From contig CAVAVT010000002.1 of assembly GCA_963592185.1 (NCBI GenBank), positions 8,514-72,513 of the forward strand: 64,000 bases of DNA. Direction: 5' to 3'. Source of the stretch: CAVAVT01 sp963592185 (GTDB lineage: Bacteria > Bacillota > Negativicutes > Selenomonadales > Selenomonadaceae). The position numbers and the translations under genes were made by a program. Positions 1-8,940 of the stretch are shown piece after piece (the stretch's first letter is position 1; each line of letters starts with the position of its first letter). Below the pieces are notes generated by a model, which was not told the DNA's origin, made no database searches, and saw only the letters and a program-made list of their open reading frames with translations.

Positions 1-2048
1 CCCATGTTCTCACGCACTCCGCTGCCCATCTGGCTCATAGACGGACGGAACGGAGCCCCATATCCTCTCTGCTGTACAATGCTTGTATTTGCAAAACCAT
101 AGCTGTTGGGGCGGACCATCAGCTGTTCCTTGTATTCCTCCGGAATCTCATCCAGGAATCTTGACGGTTCATAGGATGTGCTTCGTCCGTATATAGTACG
201 GGACCTCGCATATGTCATGTACAGTTTGCGCTGTGCTCTAGTAATACCCACATAGCAGGTACGGCGTTCCTCCTCCATCTGGTCCGGATCCATAATAGAT
301 CTTGAATGTGGGAAAAGTCCTTCCTCCATTCCAGCCATGAAAACTGTGGGGAACTCCAGGCCCTTTGCCGCATGAAGGGTCATTAAGGTAACTCTGTCAT
401 CATCCGTGTCAGCTGTATCAATATCTGATATTAATGAGATGTGGCTGAGGAATTCATCCAGACTGGAATTTTCCTCGCTGCGCTCAAAATCCTTTGCCAC
501 ACCTATAAATTCCTTCAAGTTTTCAATTCTTGATTCGTTTTCCGGCTTTTTTTCTGCCTTAAGCTCATCAATATATCCGGATTCATTAAGAATTTTGTCC
601 AGGAAATCCGACAGCTTCATCATATCCATGCTGCCCATCATTTCAAATATAAATGCAGAAAAAATTCCTAGTGGCTTCTTTACTCTGGCTGTTATTCCTG
701 GAACATTATCCAATTCCTCTGGATTTGATATAAGATCAAATAAAGGCATATCTCTTTCAGAGGCGTAATTTGACAGCTTTGTAAGGCTTGCTCCGCCAAG
801 TCCCCTCTTTGGAACATTGATAATACGCAGAAGGCTCACTGTGTCCATTGGATTAAAGATAACTCTCAAGTATGCAATTGCATCCTTGATTTCCTTGCGG
901 TCATAGAATTTAAGTCCGCCCACCATGGTATAGGGAACCCCAGCCCTCATGAAGCCTTCCTCTATTACTCGGGACTGGGCATTGGTTCTATAAAGAATGG
1001 CAATGTCGCTGTAATCCGCATTGTAAATGGTCTTCTGCTTCATAATGGTATTGGCAATAAAATTTGCCTCATCCCGCTCGTCATTTGCCAAATAGGTGGT
1101 AATTTTTTCACCTTCGGCATTATCTGTCCAAAGATTTTTGGGTCTTCTATTGGAATTGTTGGCAATTACAGCATTTGCTGCTGCAAGAATTGTTTTTGTT
1201 GAACGGTAATTCTGTTCCAGCTTTATGGATGTAGCATCTGGATAATCCTTTTCAAAATCCATGATATTTCTTATATCTGCGCCACGCCAGCTATAGATAG
1301 ACTGATCCGCATCACCTACGACACAGATATTTTTATATCCGGCCGCCAAAATTTTTGTAAGCTGATACTGTGCTCCATTGGTATCCTGATACTCGTCCAC
1401 CAAAATATATCTAAACCTGCGCTGATATTTTGTACGAATATCTTCATGCTCCTCCAATATTGCCACAGCCACCAGCAAAAGATCGTCAAAATCCAATGCA
1501 TTATTGGCTCTAAGCTTTTTTACATACAGCCTGTATACCTCAGCAATTTTCTTTTCATAAAATCCACCAGCCTGTCTTTCAAAGGCTGACGGTCCCATGA
1601 GCTGATTTTTGGCATTGGAAATAGCTGCCTGTACTCCATTAGGACTGAACTGCTTATCATCAAGATTAAGCTCCTTCAAACAGCTCTTTACAACATTCTG
1701 TGAATCACTGGAGTCATAAATAACAAAATTTCTGTTGTAAATTCCTGTAGCCTCAATTTCTCTGCGAAGGAATTTTGCACAGAAAGAATGGAATGTGCTA
1801 AGCCACACATCCTTTGCCTTTTCACCAATAAAGCGGTCAACACGCTCTCTCATTTCAACAGCTGCCTTATTGGTAAAAGTAATAGCCAAAATGCTGTAAG
1901 GCGGAACATCATGAGCTAAGAGATTTGCTATACGGCAGGTAAGAACCTTTGTCTTGCCTGAGCCTGCACCTGCCATTATGAGAAGCGGTCCTTCCAGTGT
2001 GGTAACAGCAAGCCGCTGTGCGGGATTGAGTCCATTGAGTATATCCAA
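1..2048 (-). CDS. pcrA: ATP-dependent DNA helicase PcrA/UvrD, 3' end beyond window
   Basis: Superfamily 1A helicase that unwinds DNA 3' to 5' during nucleotide excision repair and removes RecA from DNA. About 682 residues are visible and the C-terminal end lies outside the window. The Walker A loop AGAGSGKT sits near residues 26-33, DEYQDTNGAQ is the Walker B/motif II, and QSIYSWRGAD, EQNYRS and VTLMTLHAAKGLEF are later helicase motifs. I chose a TTG start at 2048 because AGGAGG lies six bases upstream (2055-2060) and the protein then begins MDILNGLNPAQR, a typical PcrA N-terminus. It follows ppaC with a hairpin between them. No frameshift seen. Confidence 0.95.
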   Translation of the reverse strand, partial: MDILNGLNPAQRLAVTTLEGPLLIMAGAGSGKTKVLTCRIANLLAHDVPPYSILAITFTNKAAVEMRERVDRFIGEKAKDVWLSTFHSFCAKFLRREIEATGIYNRNFVIYDSSDSQNVVKSCLKELNLDDKQFSPNGVQAAISNAKNQLMGPSAFERQAGGFYEKKIAEVYRLYVKKLRANNALDFDDLLLVAVAILEEHEDIRTKYQRRFRYILVDEYQDTNGAQYQLTKILAAGYKNICVVGDADQSIYSWRGADIRNIMDFEKDYPDATSIKLEQNYRSTKTILAAANAVIANNSNRRPKNLWTDNAEGEKITTYLANDERDEANFIANTIMKQKTIYNADYSDIAILYRTNAQSRVIEEGFMRAGVPYTMVGGLKFYDRKEIKDAIAYLRVIFNPMDTVSLLRIINVPKRGLGGASLTKLSNYASERDMPLFDLISNPEELDNVPGITARVKKPLGIFSAFIFEMMGSMDMMKLSDFLDKILNESGYIDELKAEKKPENESRIENLKEFIGVAKDFERSEENSSLDEFLSHISLISDIDTADTDDDRVTLMTLHAAKGLEFPTVFMAGMEEGLFPHSRSIMDPDQMEEERRTCYVGITRAQRKLYMTYARSRTIYGRSTSYEPSRFLDEIPEEYKEQLMVRPNSYGFANTSIVQQRGYGAPFRPSMSQMGSGVRENM

Positions 2049-2093
2049 GGTAAGCCTCCTAATAAAGCACTAAAAATCCGTGTTTAGAATAGA

Positions 2094-2144
2094 AAAGGAC
2101 TGCCGGGGGCGGCTTCAAAATATGAAATCGCACTGCAGTCCTTT
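2094..2144 (-). terminator. Possible terminator after ppaC
   Basis: A 10-bp inverted repeat (AAAGGACTGC at 2094-2103, complement at 2135-2144) encloses a GC-rich loop of about 31 bases and is followed on the minus strand by TTCTATTC. The long loop and weak T-tract make it a modest terminator. It lies between ppaC and pcrA. Confidence 0.5.
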
Positions 2145-2172
2145 ATTGCTAAAAATCAACCAGCGTAGAAAA

Positions 2173-3123
2173 TCAGATACGCTTTACAGCCTCAGAAAGC
2201 GGCGGTATAATCTGCTTCTTGCGGGACATTACTCCAGGCAGATGAATGCAGTTATCCTCTACATCCTTCTCGAAGGCAGCCTTCAGAAGTTCTACTGGGG
2301 AGCCAACATAAAGCAGGTCGGTGCTTTCGTTGAGAATGTCAGTAACCATTACCAGACTCATGTCATAACCCTCAGCCTTGCAGATTCCCTCCATAGCCTC
2401 AACCATCTGAGCCTTAATATCAAGAACCTCGCTGGGATCCATTACAGAAATCTGGCTTACAATGATGCTGTAGTCACCAATTTTGAATTCCTTAAGATCT
2501 GTTTTTGCAATTTCAGCAGGAGTCATATCGCCAATTCCTGCGCCAGCCTTGAGCATTGCCATGCCGTATTCGTTAATGTCAACACCAGCTGCTGCAGCCA
2601 GCTTATCGCAGGTATCCTTATCCAGCTGTGTGCAGGTAGGAGACTTGAAAAGTACAGTATCAGAAAGAATAGCAGAAAGGAGAATACCAGCTATTTCCTT
2701 TGGAAGCTCTACGTTATTCTGCCAGTACAGGTTGGAAATAATTGTTGCGGTACATCCGACAGGCTGCACATTGATGTAGATCGGATCAGAAGTCTGAAGT
2801 CCTCCCATGCGGTGATGGTCAACAACCTCAACAAGCTTTGCGGACTCGATTCCCTCAACAGCCTGACCAAATTCATTGTGGTCAACGAGAATTACGCTCT
2901 GAACATCTTCATCAGAGGATTCGAGCTTTTCTACAAGCATAGGAGCGTCTACCTTAAAATAATCCAGCGCATAATCAGTCTCAGCATTGGTTTTGCCGCA
3001 ACGAACAGCTACAGCCTCTGTTCCAAGCTTATTCTTGAGATTTGCATAGGCAATTGCGGAGCAAATAGAATCAGTATCAGGATTACGGTGTCCAACTACA
3101 TATACAGGCTTATTATTTGTCAT
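2173..3123 (-). CDS. ppaC: Manganese-dependent inorganic pyrophosphatase (family II, DHH)
   Basis: Hydrolyses pyrophosphate to phosphate in the cytoplasm, pulling biosynthetic reactions forward. The 316-residue protein has the DHH-superfamily metal motifs: GHRNPDTDSI near residues 11-20, LVDHNEFGQ, then DHHRMGG near residue 97. The C-terminal DHHA2 domain ends in MSRKKQIIPPL, which carries the substrate-binding RKK. The length matches the classical form without regulatory CBS domains. I start at ATG 3123, preceded by AGGAGG; the ten extra upstream codons have no ribosome site. The upstream gap holds a copy of a dispersed repeat containing TATAAT, so it may have its own promoter. Confidence 0.97.
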   Translation of the reverse strand: MTNNKPVYVVGHRNPDTDSICSAIAYANLKNKLGTEAVAVRCGKTNAETDYALDYFKVDAPMLVEKLESSDEDVQSVILVDHNEFGQAVEGIESAKLVEVVDHHRMGGLQTSDPIYINVQPVGCTATIISNLYWQNNVELPKEIAGILLSAILSDTVLFKSPTCTQLDKDTCDKLAAAAGVDINEYGMAMLKAGAGIGDMTPAEIAKTDLKEFKIGDYSIIVSQISVMDPSEVLDIKAQMVEAMEGICKAEGYDMSLVMVTDILNESTDLLYVGSPVELLKAAFEKDVEDNCIHLPGVMSRKKQIIPPLSEAVKRI

Positions 3124-3186
3124 TAAGGTCTTCCTCCTAAATATTTCATACACGGACTTTTTCGCCCAAATTTAACATTCCTAATC

Positions 3187-3233
3187 ATTATAACGCTATT
3201 GCTTGGGTTTTGCCAATGGCAAAACATCCTATA
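3187..3233 (-). repeat. Dispersed structured repeat, copy 1, with promoter-like end
   Basis: On the minus strand it holds the hairpin GTTTTGCC-ATT-GGCAAAAC, a 14-base linker and TATAAT (3187-3192). TTGGCA at 3211-3216 is 18 bases from TATAAT, so it could serve as the ppaC promoter. It starts directly at the stop codon of the preceding gene. Related copies lie at 8969, 35402 and 46597. Confidence 0.7.
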
Positions 3234-4973
3234 TCAGTCATCCCCATTGCCTTCCGGCACAATACCGGTGGCAATCTGTTTGTCATAATCCAACTTGTCA
3301 AAGATTCGAGGTCTATTAGGATTAAAGCTGTCATTGACAATACTTTTTGAGGAATCATATTCCGGAGTCTCTACATCCGCAATATCCAATATGGTATGAA
3401 TCATAATATCAGACATATACGGTCTGTTGACTGCCGCCTTTATCTGCTCCCACTTATCAGCATATTTTTCCTTGAAGCTGTCTGAAGCCCAGACAATCAT
3501 AGGAATCTCAATCATGTGTCTGTTGGGATTCTCTTCAATATGGCCGTTGAATCCGCCATCATCATATACCGCTTCTCCATGGTCTGGCAGATAAATAACT
3601 AGTGTCTCGCTATCCCTGAATTTATCAATAATATTTTTTACTATATAGTCATTATAGTAAAGGGCATTGTCATACTGGGCAATAACCAACTTTTTTTCCT
3701 CTGGGATATCAAGCTGAATATCATCGGGGTTGAATTTGGTAAAGCTATAAGGGAATCTGTTGTAATAAAGACCATGTCCCCCCATGAGATGAACAACATA
3801 GAAATTCTTATCCGGAGAAGCCTCACTCTTTGCCTCATCAATCAGAGGAAAAAGCTCCCCATCAACAATTCCAGAATCTTCATGAGAATCACGAATTCTT
3901 GTAAAACGGTGCATGGAACTGTGATCCGCATAAATCTGTGCCACATTGCCCCAGATGCCTGAGCTCTCCTGATTTGAAAGCCAGAAGGTCTTGTATCCTG
4001 CAGCATTCATTACATCAATAAGGTTTGCATACTCATACCAAGGCTTGTCCGACTGATTATCACAGAAGGTAAACAGCTTTGAAAGAACCGCAATTGTTGT
4101 GGAATGTGGACTGACCACATCCCTGAATACAGCAATATCTCCCTTTTCAGCCATCTCATCCAAATACGGCGTATTGGGCAGGTAATACCCATAGAGATGC
4201 ATGTGGTTTCTGTTTGTTGACTCTCCAAGGATAAAGACGATATTTTTTATCTTGCTGTCATTTTTTGTAATGTTCACATTGGCATGAAGCTGCTCCTTCA
4301 GCCTGTGATAGGCCCTCATGTTGTCTATTGCCTTTCCAGAGGACACACACATTCTCTGAAGGGGCAAAAAATCGTCATAAAAAATTTCCGGATACATTAC
4401 AGCTGTCTTTACTGTATAAAAACAAGACAACGCAAACATCAAAGTGAACAGCTTTACACCATTGGCTCTACCAAGCTGAATCATGCTAAAGATATGGGAC
4501 TTGATTATGACCGCAATAATCGCAATAATTACCGCCAGCCCTAATATCTCTTTTACGCCCACATACATTTTAATAAATTCTACAGCTTCCTTCTGATTCG
4601 TTTCCAGCATAGAATTTATAATGCCCACACCTATGAGAGCACTGTAATTGTACATAGTAAAGGCTTCTATAAAGAATGGAACAAAGCATACAGCAATTAC
4701 AACGCCCTTCACTATTTTCCGAAGCAGATGATGTGGAATATTCTCCAGGAGCCCAGTTATTACAAATGAAGCGAAGAGGCATAAAAATCCATAGCCTATG
4801 GCAACATCCACCTTGTCTTGATTTATCATAGACCAGCACATGGTAAATGCATTCATGAAGAAAAATGCTAGTATAAATTTGGCATGTTCAGCAAAAAAAT
4901 AGGCAAATTTTTCCATAAGCCCCATAATGCCGGATTTGTAACGTCTGCGATTTCTGTTAATATATTCAGCCAC
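3234..4973 (-). CDS. Membrane sulfatase-fold enzyme, phosphoethanolamine transferase type (EptA/CptA-like)
   Basis: Likely moves phosphoethanolamine from a phospholipid to lipopolysaccharide or another glycan on the outer face of the inner membrane. About five hydrophobic helices occupy roughly residues 25-195, followed by an extracytoplasmic sulfatase/alkaline-phosphatase domain. GESTNRNHMHLYGY (about 247) holds the metal-binding Glu and nucleophile Thr, and YLPDHGEAVYDD (about 463) the Asp-His metal pair. I chose GTG 4973 with AAGGTGG nine bases upstream; an in-frame TTG at 5009 has no ribosome site. 579 residues. It sits behind queD-queE. A lipoteichoic-acid-synthase-like role is possible but the motif spacing fits the Ept group better. 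The acceptor is unknown. Confidence 0.8.
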   Translation of the reverse strand: MAEYINRNRRRYKSGIMGLMEKFAYFFAEHAKFILAFFFMNAFTMCWSMINQDKVDVAIGYGFLCLFASFVITGLLENIPHHLLRKIVKGVVIAVCFVPFFIEAFTMYNYSALIGVGIINSMLETNQKEAVEFIKMYVGVKEILGLAVIIAIIAVIIKSHIFSMIQLGRANGVKLFTLMFALSCFYTVKTAVMYPEIFYDDFLPLQRMCVSSGKAIDNMRAYHRLKEQLHANVNITKNDSKIKNIVFILGESTNRNHMHLYGYYLPNTPYLDEMAEKGDIAVFRDVVSPHSTTIAVLSKLFTFCDNQSDKPWYEYANLIDVMNAAGYKTFWLSNQESSGIWGNVAQIYADHSSMHRFTRIRDSHEDSGIVDGELFPLIDEAKSEASPDKNFYVVHLMGGHGLYYNRFPYSFTKFNPDDIQLDIPEEKKLVIAQYDNALYYNDYIVKNIIDKFRDSETLVIYLPDHGEAVYDDGGFNGHIEENPNRHMIEIPMIVWASDSFKEKYADKWEQIKAAVNRPYMSDIMIHTILDIADVETPEYDSSKSIVNDSFNPNRPRIFDKLDYDKQIATGIVPEGNGDD

Positions 4974-5025
4974 TAAACCATCCCACCTTTTCAATAAGAT
5001 TAAGCACAATGCATTTGCTGAAAAA

Positions 5026-5757
5026 TCAAAGCTGATTCATCATTCTGTGAGTCTGAGGTATAATCCTCACATCACTAAGCTTTTCCAATGCCATCTGCTG
5101 GCATTCAAGCATCCTTTCAGGATCTGTACCCTTACAATTCTTCATAGGTGTAACCGGCTGAAGTATAAGCAAAATATCAGAGTCAACATTGGCGATGAGC
5201 TCCACAGCACGTCTAATCTCGCTATCAGTGGATTCCGCAGAAATTACCAGTTTAACGTATACATCCTTGCATTTTGCAAGCTGGAGAAATTTCTCATGCT
5301 CATCCCACAGCTCTCTCCCAGTAACACTAGGAAGTTTGATATCCATGCTTATAATATCTACACAGCCAATTACCTTTTCCAATTCCTTATAAAGTGTTCC
5401 ATTGGTCTCTAAAAGGAACTTAGTATTCACTCTGGTGGCAAGCTCGCCAATGAAGTCCGCATGTAGAAGTGGCTCTCCCCCAGTAAGGCTTACCGCCTGA
5501 TGAGGCACAGCATCTAAAAATGACTGAATCTCTTCTGCAATAAATTCCACAGTAAGGGGATTTTCTACCAAATCAAATTTATGGGTTCCAGGTACTGACT
5601 CAATATTGCAAAACCTGTGGGTTCCTGGAATATTTTCTGTATCGCAATAGCCGCAATCCAGATTGCAGCCCTCAAAACGGACAAAAAGCTGTCTGCAGCC
5701 AACATATTTTCCCTCACCCTGTACAGAGGAAAATATCTCAATCAAATTTTTTTCCAA
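5026..5757 (-). CDS. queE: 7-carboxy-7-deazaguanine synthase
   Basis: Radical SAM enzyme converting 6-carboxy-tetrahydropterin to 7-carboxy-7-deazaguanine in queuosine synthesis. Cys31, Cys35 and Cys38 (CNLDCGYC) bind the 4Fe-4S cluster; VSLTGGEPLLH is the SAM-binding GGE motif. The protein has 243 residues. Start is TTG 5757, with AAGGA about nine bases upstream inside the end of queD, so translation is probably coupled to queD, whose stop is five bases away. Odd feature: residues 42-50 and 51-61 are near repeats (NIPGTHRFC / NIESVPGTHKF), mirrored in the DNA, just after the cluster loop. Confidence 0.93.
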   Translation of the reverse strand: MEKNLIEIFSSVQGEGKYVGCRQLFVRFEGCNLDCGYCDTENIPGTHRFCNIESVPGTHKFDLVENPLTVEFIAEEIQSFLDAVPHQAVSLTGGEPLLHADFIGELATRVNTKFLLETNGTLYKELEKVIGCVDIISMDIKLPSVTGRELWDEHEKFLQLAKCKDVYVKLVISAESTDSEIRRAVELIANVDSDILLILQPVTPMKNCKGTDPERMLECQQMALEKLSDVRIIPQTHRMMNQL

Positions 5758-5762
5758 CTATA

Positions 5763-6137
5763 TCAATCCTTAGTGTAAATTACCGAAGTTTTGGGAGATT
5801 CCCATACCTCTACAGATTTGAGCTTTGCCTCGCCCTGCAATGCCTCATGTTTCTCAAGCTCTTCAAATACAAATCTTGCAAGATTCTCAGCTGTAGGGTT
5901 CTGCTTGGAAAAATGCTCCAATTCATTTAAATAACGATGGTCCAGCATATCAAGAATGTCATTAAGGGCCGCCTTAACCACCTTAAAATCCACAAGCATT
6001 CCAAGTTCATCAAGCTCTGTGCCTGAAACCTGCGCCTGTACAATCCAGCTATGGCCGTGAAGCCTGTTGCATTTTCCAGGATATCCATCAACTCTATGCG
6101 CTGCCTCAAATGCAGCATCAACCTTTACTGTATACAT
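5763..6137 (-). CDS. queD: 6-carboxytetrahydropterin synthase
   Basis: Converts dihydroneopterin triphosphate, the product of GTP cyclohydrolase I (FolE, also in this window), to 6-carboxy-tetrahydropterin for queuosine synthesis. 124 residues of the PTPS fold. The zinc site is formed by His in FEAAHRV and the HGH of CNRLHGHSW, and the nucleophile is the Cys of that motif. ATG 6137 is preceded by AAAGGA six bases away. It is followed by queE, its pathway successor, and separated from the upstream glycosyltransferase by a strong terminator, so it should have a promoter in the 35-base gap, but I see no convincing one. Confidence 0.94.
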   Translation of the reverse strand: MYTVKVDAAFEAAHRVDGYPGKCNRLHGHSWIVQAQVSGTELDELGMLVDFKVVKAALNDILDMLDHRYLNELEHFSKQNPTAENLARFVFEELEKHEALQGEAKLKSVEVWESPKTSVIYTKD

Positions 6138-6172
6138 AAAAAATCCTTTCGTCCCTTACCATATGTGACGAA

Positions 6173-6201
6173 CAAAAAAAGATGAGCTTGCACTCACCTT
6201 T
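6173..6201 (-). terminator. Rho-independent terminator after the GT2 gene
   Basis: Nine-bp stem AAAGGTGAG / CTCATCTTT (one G-U pair) with a six-base loop, followed on the minus strand by a run of T. It ends the psd-pssA-glycosyltransferase unit. Confidence 0.85.
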
Positions 6202-6217
6202 TTCCGTTCCAGACACA

Positions 6218-7495
6218 TTATTTTCCAGAATCACGATTGTTAGTAAGTCCGGCTGTATTCTTCACATTTCCCATAATGTCCGCATAATTCATTGCACGGG
6301 TATGCTGGGTGTGGCTCCATTCATGCTCGTTTCTATGAATGAATCCAATGAAGATAATCGGTATCCAAGAATAAATAAATACTGGATAAAGCAAAAGGTA
6401 CAGCCATGCCTTAAATTTAGCACGAATCTTGAACAGAATAATCATTGGGATTATATACTGGGCAAGCATGATTATTGTCATTAGCTCTGATGGCATGAAA
6501 TTGTATATATTGGTATAAAATGGTGGGAATGCCAGCTGTATATAGCTTATGACCACGAAAATGGTGGATATCATAAGGAAATACGGCTGAACCAAATATA
6601 TACATCCGTCAAGCATACGGATATCTCTCTGCTTAATTCCTTCTTTGAGCATTTTAGGAATATAGCGGTGTGCCACGTCAAACTGGCCCTGCGCCCATCT
6701 CTTACGCTGATTCCATGACTGCTTAAATGTAAGGGGCTTCTCATCGTAAACAATGGCATCATGTGCCCAAGTTGTCTTTATACCCTCAGCCAGAGATTTC
6801 ATGGTAAATTCCATGTCCTCAGTAAGACAGGTAGCACGCCACCCATGCTTTTTCAATACATCTGTTGTTATGCACATTCCAGTTCCGCCCAATACAGCTG
6901 ACAAACCAATATTGGTCTTAGCCAGATGGTTCAGATGGTCAATAACCCAGAACGCAATTGCAAAAGTACCAGCTACCCAGGTGTCATAAGGATTCTTTGC
7001 ATCCAAATATCCCTGTATTATCTTATCACCCTTGCAAAGTCTGTTGTTCATCTCCATAAGGAACTTTGGATGTACAAGATTGTCTGCGTCAAAAATAACA
7101 ACAGCATCGTACTCCTTGTCCAGCTTGAACAGCTTTTCAAACATCCACTCCAAAGCATATCCCTTGCTCTTCTTAGTGGGATGTGTTCTTTCACAAACTA
7201 TAGCTCCGGCATTGGCTGCTATCTCCGCGGTGTTATCCGTGCAATTATCAGCAATTACATAGATATCATAAAGCTCCTTGGGATAATCCAGATTCTTAAG
7301 GTTATCGATAAGCTGTCCAATAACAGCTTTCTCGTTATGAGCTGCAACAATTACAGCAAAATTTTTCTGCGGAGTTTTTATCTTCTTCTCCTTGAACTTC
7401 CACAGGCCAAAGAAGCCTATGATGAAATAGTACAGTGTAAACAGAAAAATAATTATCTGAATCGGAAGCATAATTATGTCAAAAACATGAAACAT
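6218..7495 (-). CDS. Membrane-anchored family 2 glycosyltransferase
   Basis: Probable processive-type GT2 enzyme making or modifying a surface polysaccharide or glycolipid; donor and product cannot be told. 425 residues. One N-terminal membrane helix (about 6-30), then the GT-A domain with VAAHNEKAVIG, ADNCTDNT, FDADN (DxD), LTEDMEF (catalytic TED) and QRKRWAQGQ (QxxRW), followed by two or three C-terminal helices. The arrangement resembles NodC/hyaluronan-synthase/IcaA relatives. ATG 7495 has AGGAG ten bases upstream. It follows pssA by 47 bases and ends in a terminator, so it is probably the last gene of the psd operon. Confidence 0.85.
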   Translation of the reverse strand: MFHVFDIIMLPIQIIIFLFTLYYFIIGFFGLWKFKEKKIKTPQKNFAVIVAAHNEKAVIGQLIDNLKNLDYPKELYDIYVIADNCTDNTAEIAANAGAIVCERTHPTKKSKGYALEWMFEKLFKLDKEYDAVVIFDADNLVHPKFLMEMNNRLCKGDKIIQGYLDAKNPYDTWVAGTFAIAFWVIDHLNHLAKTNIGLSAVLGGTGMCITTDVLKKHGWRATCLTEDMEFTMKSLAEGIKTTWAHDAIVYDEKPLTFKQSWNQRKRWAQGQFDVAHRYIPKMLKEGIKQRDIRMLDGCIYLVQPYFLMISTIFVVISYIQLAFPPFYTNIYNFMPSELMTIIMLAQYIIPMIILFKIRAKFKAWLYLLLYPVFIYSWIPIIFIGFIHRNEHEWSHTQHTRAMNYADIMGNVKNTAGLTNNRDSGK

Positions 7496-7542
7496 AAAAG
7501 CCTGTCTCCTTTAACATTTATCTTATATGCGTGTAATCTAAA

Positions 7543-8250
7543 TCACTTGCCGGACCCAGAAAACAACGCCATAAGGGAATTCAATATTCCGAACACAGCA
7601 TAGGTACCAAATACAGCGGTGAGAACTGCGGCAACAATGGCATCCCTGCCAAAATAAATTATGCTGACAAACATAACTGCTGCAACTACCTTTGGCAGGA
7701 GATACATTTTTTCTCCTGCACCCTTAAAATCAGGATAGTGTACATGGCTGACCATCAGGAATCCCACAATAACAATTGCAACAGGATAGAAATATCCAAA
7801 GCACTGAGGATTAATTCCTATAGCATTAAAAAGCAAAGTGGTAGTTGATACCAGGCAGCCGCCGGCAGGAATTGCAAGGCCCATGAAGTATCCATGCACC
7901 ACGTCAGTATTTACATTGAATCTAGCAAGTCTCCAACATCCGCAAAGAGCAAAGCAGATTGCACAGACCCATCCAAGATAGCCAAACTCATGGAGATAGA
8001 AGCTATATGCCAGGATTCCAGGAGCCGCACCAAAGGAAACCAAGTCACAAAGAGAATCAAGCTCCTTGCCCATTTCACTGCTAACGCCGAAGAAACGTGC
8101 AGAACGTCCATCCAGTCCATCAGCCACAAGCGCTATAAGGATAAATACCGACCCCATGAACATATCACCATTTAAGGTCGATAAAATAGAGCACATTCCA
8201 AATACAAGATTTGAAGATGTCAGCACATTAGGAATTAAGGATCTATACAT
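7543..8250 (-). CDS. pssA: CDP-diacylglycerol-serine O-phosphatidyltransferase
   Basis: Integral membrane enzyme joining CDP-diacylglycerol and serine to form phosphatidylserine. 235 residues with about seven hydrophobic helices. The CDP-alcohol phosphatidyltransferase motif DG-x2-AR-x8-G-x3-D-x3-D is complete in the stretch from ADGLDGRSARFF to ELDSLCD (about residues 43-68). ATG 8250 overlaps the last eight bases of psd, and its GGAGG lies within psd, so the two are translationally coupled. Together with Psd it makes phosphatidylethanolamine. Confidence 0.95.
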   Translation of the reverse strand: MYRSLIPNVLTSSNLVFGMCSILSTLNGDMFMGSVFILIALVADGLDGRSARFFGVSSEMGKELDSLCDLVSFGAAPGILAYSFYLHEFGYLGWVCAICFALCGCWRLARFNVNTDVVHGYFMGLAIPAGGCLVSTTTLLFNAIGINPQCFGYFYPVAIVIVGFLMVSHVHYPDFKGAGEKMYLLPKVVAAVMFVSIIYFGRDAIVAAVLTAVFGTYAVFGILNSLMALFSGSGK

Positions 8251-8902
8251 TAGAATTCTTGCCTCCAGTCTTTATTTTTCCAAGAACAGTCAGCCCTCCA
8301 GAGACTTTCTGCCCCTTCTTTACATTGACTTCCACACTTTGAGGCATTACGACCTCCAAGCATGAGCCAAATCTAATCATTCCGTACAGCTCACCCTGCT
8401 TGAGATTGTCATCTAGGGTTACCCATGAAACAATTCGCCTTGCAAGAATGCCAGCTATCTGGGTAACTGTAATTCTTATCTTGTCATTTTCAATGCCTAT
8501 GAGATGGTGCTCATTTTCAAAGCCAACCTCATCCTTATATGCAGGTCTGAACCGTCCGCAATAATATTTTTGAAGCTTTATCTCACCATCAATAGGACTT
8601 CTGTTCACATGTACATTGAATACAGACATGAAAATAACAACCTTCGTACACGGCTCCTTGATAAAATCATCGCCGTCTACCTGCACTATGTCCTGTACAG
8701 TTCCATCCGCCGGAGACAGTACAACATTTTCATCGGTCAAAATAGTTCTTTTTGGATTTCTAAAAAAATACGTAAAATAACACGCCAAAATTCCCGGCAC
8801 TATAGCCCAATACGGACTTACAAAAACACCGAGAATCACAGCAACCGCCAAGGAACTAAAAATAAATACATATCCTTCCCTTACAATTGCAGGAATATTC
8901 AA
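8243..8902 (-). CDS. psd: Phosphatidylserine decarboxylase, short (archaeal-type) form
   Basis: Pyruvoyl-dependent enzyme converting phosphatidylserine to phosphatidylethanolamine. 219 residues. Two hydrophobic N-terminal segments (about 10-48), then PADGTVQ, the conserved FNVHVNRSPIDG block, and the self-cleavage site RFGS near residue 178, where Gly-Ser is cut to form the pyruvoyl group. Start is TTG 8902 with GGAGG ten bases upstream. The upstream gap holds a dispersed repeat with TATAAT and an 18-bp perfect palindrome. It heads the psd-pssA-GT2 unit. Confidence 0.94.
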   Translation of the reverse strand: MNIPAIVREGYVFIFSSLAVAVILGVFVSPYWAIVPGILACYFTYFFRNPKRTILTDENVVLSPADGTVQDIVQVDGDDFIKEPCTKVVIFMSVFNVHVNRSPIDGEIKLQKYYCGRFRPAYKDEVGFENEHHLIGIENDKIRITVTQIAGILARRIVSWVTLDDNLKQGELYGMIRFGSCLEVVMPQSVEVNVKKGQKVSGGLTVLGKIKTGGKNSNV

Positions 8903-8940
8903 TAATGATGCACCTCCTGTGCAGCAGGCATTTGCTTGTG

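Noticed and set aside
2080..3126. A 348-codon plus-strand frame opposite ppaC
   Set aside because: It lies entirely across ppaC and its terminator, has no recognisable protein features, and is best read as a shadow.
3187..3233. The dispersed repeat as a simple Rho-independent terminator
   Set aside because: The hairpin stem is followed by a mixed linker, not a T-tract, on either strand, while the TATAAT end is constant.
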